Part shown: positions 21,062 through 22,419 of the stretch, piece after piece | How positions within the stretch are numbered: the first letter of the stretch is position 1 | Layout of the letters: each line of letters begins with the position of its first letter | Program-made: the position numbers and the translations under genes | Origin: an uncultured Coriobacteriaceae bacterium | GTDB lineage: Bacteria; Actinomycetota; Coriobacteriia; Coriobacteriales; QAMH01 | Reading direction: 5' to 3' | DNA length: 22,419 nt | NCBI GenBank assembly: GCA_900544245.1 | Contig: UQUH01000027.1 | Span: forward strand, 1 to 22,419 | Notes under the pieces: model-generated | Seen by the model: only the letters and a program-made list of their open reading frames with translations | Databases searched by the model: none | What the model was told of the DNA's origin: nothing

Positions 21062-21098
21062 GGAATGAGACAGTTGCTCAGGGACGTTGTCTCATTCC
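21062..21098 (+). repeat. Hairpin repeat, class A copy 6 (A6)
   Basis: Eleven-base perfect arms GGAATGAGACA / TGTCTCATTCC with the centre GTTGCTCAGGGACGT. It begins six bases after the folD stop (minus strand) and ends 31 bases before the MFS start. Confidence 0.9.
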
Positions 21099-21103
21099 GC
21101 CAA

Positions 21104-21955
21104 TCACATCATCATCTCGGCGGCCTGCACCACGTGTTTGCAGAGCACGCACGTCGTGACGGAGCCGACACCGCGCGGCACGGGCGTGATGGCATCGACG
21201 ACATCGACGACCTCGTCGAAGGCGATATCGCCCACGAGCGAGCCGTCATCGGCGACGTTTATGCCGACGTCGATGAGCGTCTGGCCCGGCGCAACGTGAT
21301 CCGCACCGACCATGGCGGCGTGACCCACACAGGCCACGATGATGTTGACCTCGCGGGCAAGCTCCTCGAGATCGGCCGTGCGCGAGTGGGCTATGGTCAC
21401 GGTCGCGTTGCGCTCGAGCAGCAGCATGGCCACCGGCTTGCCGATCACAAGGCTACGCCCGATGACGAGGACGCGCCTGCCCGCGATCTCGATGCCGTAG
21501 TGGTCCAGAACCTCGATGCAGGCCTGCGCCGTGCACGGAGCAAAGGCCCCGTCGGCGCCGGTAAACAGCGTACCGAGCGAACGCTCGCCACACGCGTCGA
21601 CGTCCTTGTAGGCTGCCAGGGCATTGCAGACCCGCTCTTCGTCGATGTGCGCGGGGAGCGGACGCAGTATGAGCAGACCGTGAACGGAATCATCCGCGTT
21701 GATGGCTTCGACGGCCTCCACGAGCTCTTCCGTCGTCACGCCCTCGTCGAACACGAGGTGCCTCACGGCAATGCCCGTGACCTCGGCGCGCTTGCATGCG
21801 CCACGCTCGTACGAGAGGTCGTCGGGCCGCTCGCCCACGCGCAATATGCCCAGGCATGGCGTCACGCCCTGCGCGGCAAGCGCGGTCACGCGGTTCATCA
21901 CGTCTTCGCTGATCGCCTCGGCGACCGCCGGTCCCTCGAGTATCGTCGCGCTCAT
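21104..21955 (-). CDS. folD: FolD-family methylene-THF dehydrogenase lacking cyclohydrolase residues
   Basis: A 283-residue FolD homologue, normal length. FolD usually oxidises 5,10-methylene-THF to methenyl-THF with NAD(P)+ and then hydrolyses it to 10-formyl-THF. Seen: GILRVGERPDDLSYERG (about 36-52), LRPLPAHI (97-104), KDVDACGERSLG (117-128), PCTAQACIEVL (140-150), VIGRSLVIGKPVAMLLL (164-180) for the nucleotide, TVTIAHSRT, and DVGINV and GDIAFDEV near the end. Tyr49 and the KDVD Asp are kept. At the position of the catalytic Lys (E. coli Lys54) there is Ala53, and at that of Gln98 there is Leu97. Both are needed for the cyclohydrolase step, so this is probably a dehydrogenase only. The ATG overlaps the fchA stop by four bases. 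Confidence 0.92.
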   Translation of the reverse strand: MSATILEGPAVAEAISEDVMNRVTALAAQGVTPCLGILRVGERPDDLSYERGACKRAEVTGIAVRHLVFDEGVTTEELVEAVEAINADDSVHGLLILRPLPAHIDEERVCNALAAYKDVDACGERSLGTLFTGADGAFAPCTAQACIEVLDHYGIEIAGRRVLVIGRSLVIGKPVAMLLLERNATVTIAHSRTADLEELAREVNIIVACVGHAAMVGADHVAPGQTLIDVGINVADDGSLVGDIAFDEVVDVVDAITPVPRGVGSVTTCVLCKHVVQAAEMMM

Positions 21956-22419
21956 CGCAGCCGCTCCCCCACCTCCGCGATGATCGCATCGGCCTTGGGC
22001 AGGTACGTGTCCAGCAGGTCGTACGCAGCATCATTGCGAGCCGTGGCATGAGCGCGGTCGGCCATGAGCTTGGTGTTGACGAAGACGTTGAGGCTGGCAG
22101 CCTGCATAGCGGCTCGGCAGCACGCGGCCCCACACCCCACGTCCGAAATCGCAAGCGGCGTGCCAATCTCGCAGAAGCGCTCGAGTAGGTCAATGGCCCC
22201 GCAGCACGCCTGCATGATCTCGAAGGGCACGGCGGCGGCATCGCGCAGGCACGTCTCCATGACACGCGCCTTCTCGGCCTTCTCCTCGTCGGTTCCACTC
22301 GGCAGGCCGTAGGCACGGGAAAGCGGCTCGAACGCGCGGGCATCAGCCTCGACGAGGTCCAGAAGCTCCTCGCGGAGCCCCTGCGCCTGGTCCATGAGCG
22401 ACACGAGCTCGTCGCGCAC
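21952..22419 (-). CDS. fchA: Cyclodeaminase/cyclohydrolase family protein FchA, N-terminus cut by window edge
   Basis: 156 codons of an FTCD C-domain/FchA protein; family members are about 205 residues, so about 50 N-terminal residues lie beyond the edge. In acetogens and purine fermenters FchA hydrolyses 5,10-methenyl-THF to 10-formyl-THF; in histidine users the same fold removes ammonia from formimino-THF. Seen: EADARAFEPLSRAYGLP (about 24-40 of the visible part), the family helix signature; RDAAAVPFEIMQ (about 59-70); SDVGCGAACCRAAMQAASLNV split across about 91-111; and NTKLM. The GTG at 22417 is in frame but probably not the true start. The stop overlaps the folD start as ATGA, so the pair is translationally coupled, pointing to the cyclohydrolase role. 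Confidence 0.88.
   Translation of the reverse strand: MRDELVSLMDQAQGLREELLDLVEADARAFEPLSRAYGLPSGTDEEKAEKARVMETCLRDAAAVPFEIMQACCGAIDLLERFCEIGTPLAISDVGCGAACCRAAMQAASLNVFVNTKLMADRAHATARNDAAYDLLDTYLPKADAIIAEVGERLR

Noticed and set aside
3379..21098. Possible CRISPR from repeated short palindromes.
   Set aside because: The copies are kilobases apart and singly placed between genes; there is no regular spacer array and no cas gene.
20453..22051. A 532-codon plus-strand open frame opposite the MFS and folD genes.
   Set aside because: It is antisense to two well-supported genes, is rich in Arg, His and Asp as typical for the mirror of GC-rich codons, and shows no domain.

Overview
The window is a stretch of GC-rich bacterial chromosome. 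Dense genes with GC-rich third positions, Actinobacteria-like start sites (ATG, GTG, possibly leaderless) and a fchA-folD pair, together with the Fe-S, MoaE-like and SLC13 proteins, suggest an anaerobic member of the Coriobacteriia (Eggerthella/Slackia-like). That assignment is an inference from gene content; there is no rRNA or marker gene here to settle it. I see no phage, IS element, CRISPR array or replication origin.

Layout. 1-169: broken start of an unknown membrane protein (-). 257-2508: queA-tgt, queuosine tRNA modification (+). 2580-2915: cold-shock gene with promoter and structured leader (-). 2972-3364: MoaE-like protein (-). 3530-3728: structured small RNA with its own terminator, most like 6S RNA (-). 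3857-7683: on the minus strand, a divergent MetRS-like gene, tRNA-Leu(CAA), a terminator, then nhaA. 7818-8963: multi-cluster ferredoxin-like protein (+), probably leaderless. 9025-10836: large unknown membrane-anchored protein (-). 11000-14301: operon ldt - larC-like - lidless hsp70 (-). 14435-15447: azlC-azlD branched-chain amino acid exporter (-). 15506-17115: bioY-birA with a clear BirA operator (+). 17159-17956: ZIP metal transporter (-). 18118-19554: SLC13/DASS permease (+). 19601-19743: AT-rich four-copy inverted repeat cluster. 19766-21031: MFS transporter (-). 21104-22419: fchA-folD one-carbon pair (-), fchA cut by the window edge.

Two things stand out beyond ordinary housekeeping. 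First, nine short hairpin repeats with GAGAC/GTCTC arms are spread between genes. They fall into two loop classes: class A (GCTCAG-type centre), mostly just after stop codons, and class B (GACAGGT loop), just before starts. The outer base pairs change together from copy to copy, which argues for a selected structure. Second, FolD lacks both the catalytic lysine and the partner glutamine needed for cyclohydrolase activity, while its translationally coupled neighbour is FchA, a stand-alone cyclohydrolase family. The one-carbon step therefore looks split between two proteins.

Other points worth attention are the ldt/larC-like/lidless-Hsp70 operon, the MetRS-like enzyme with a degenerate KMSKS motif, and nhaA placed directly behind a terminator with little room for its own promoter.
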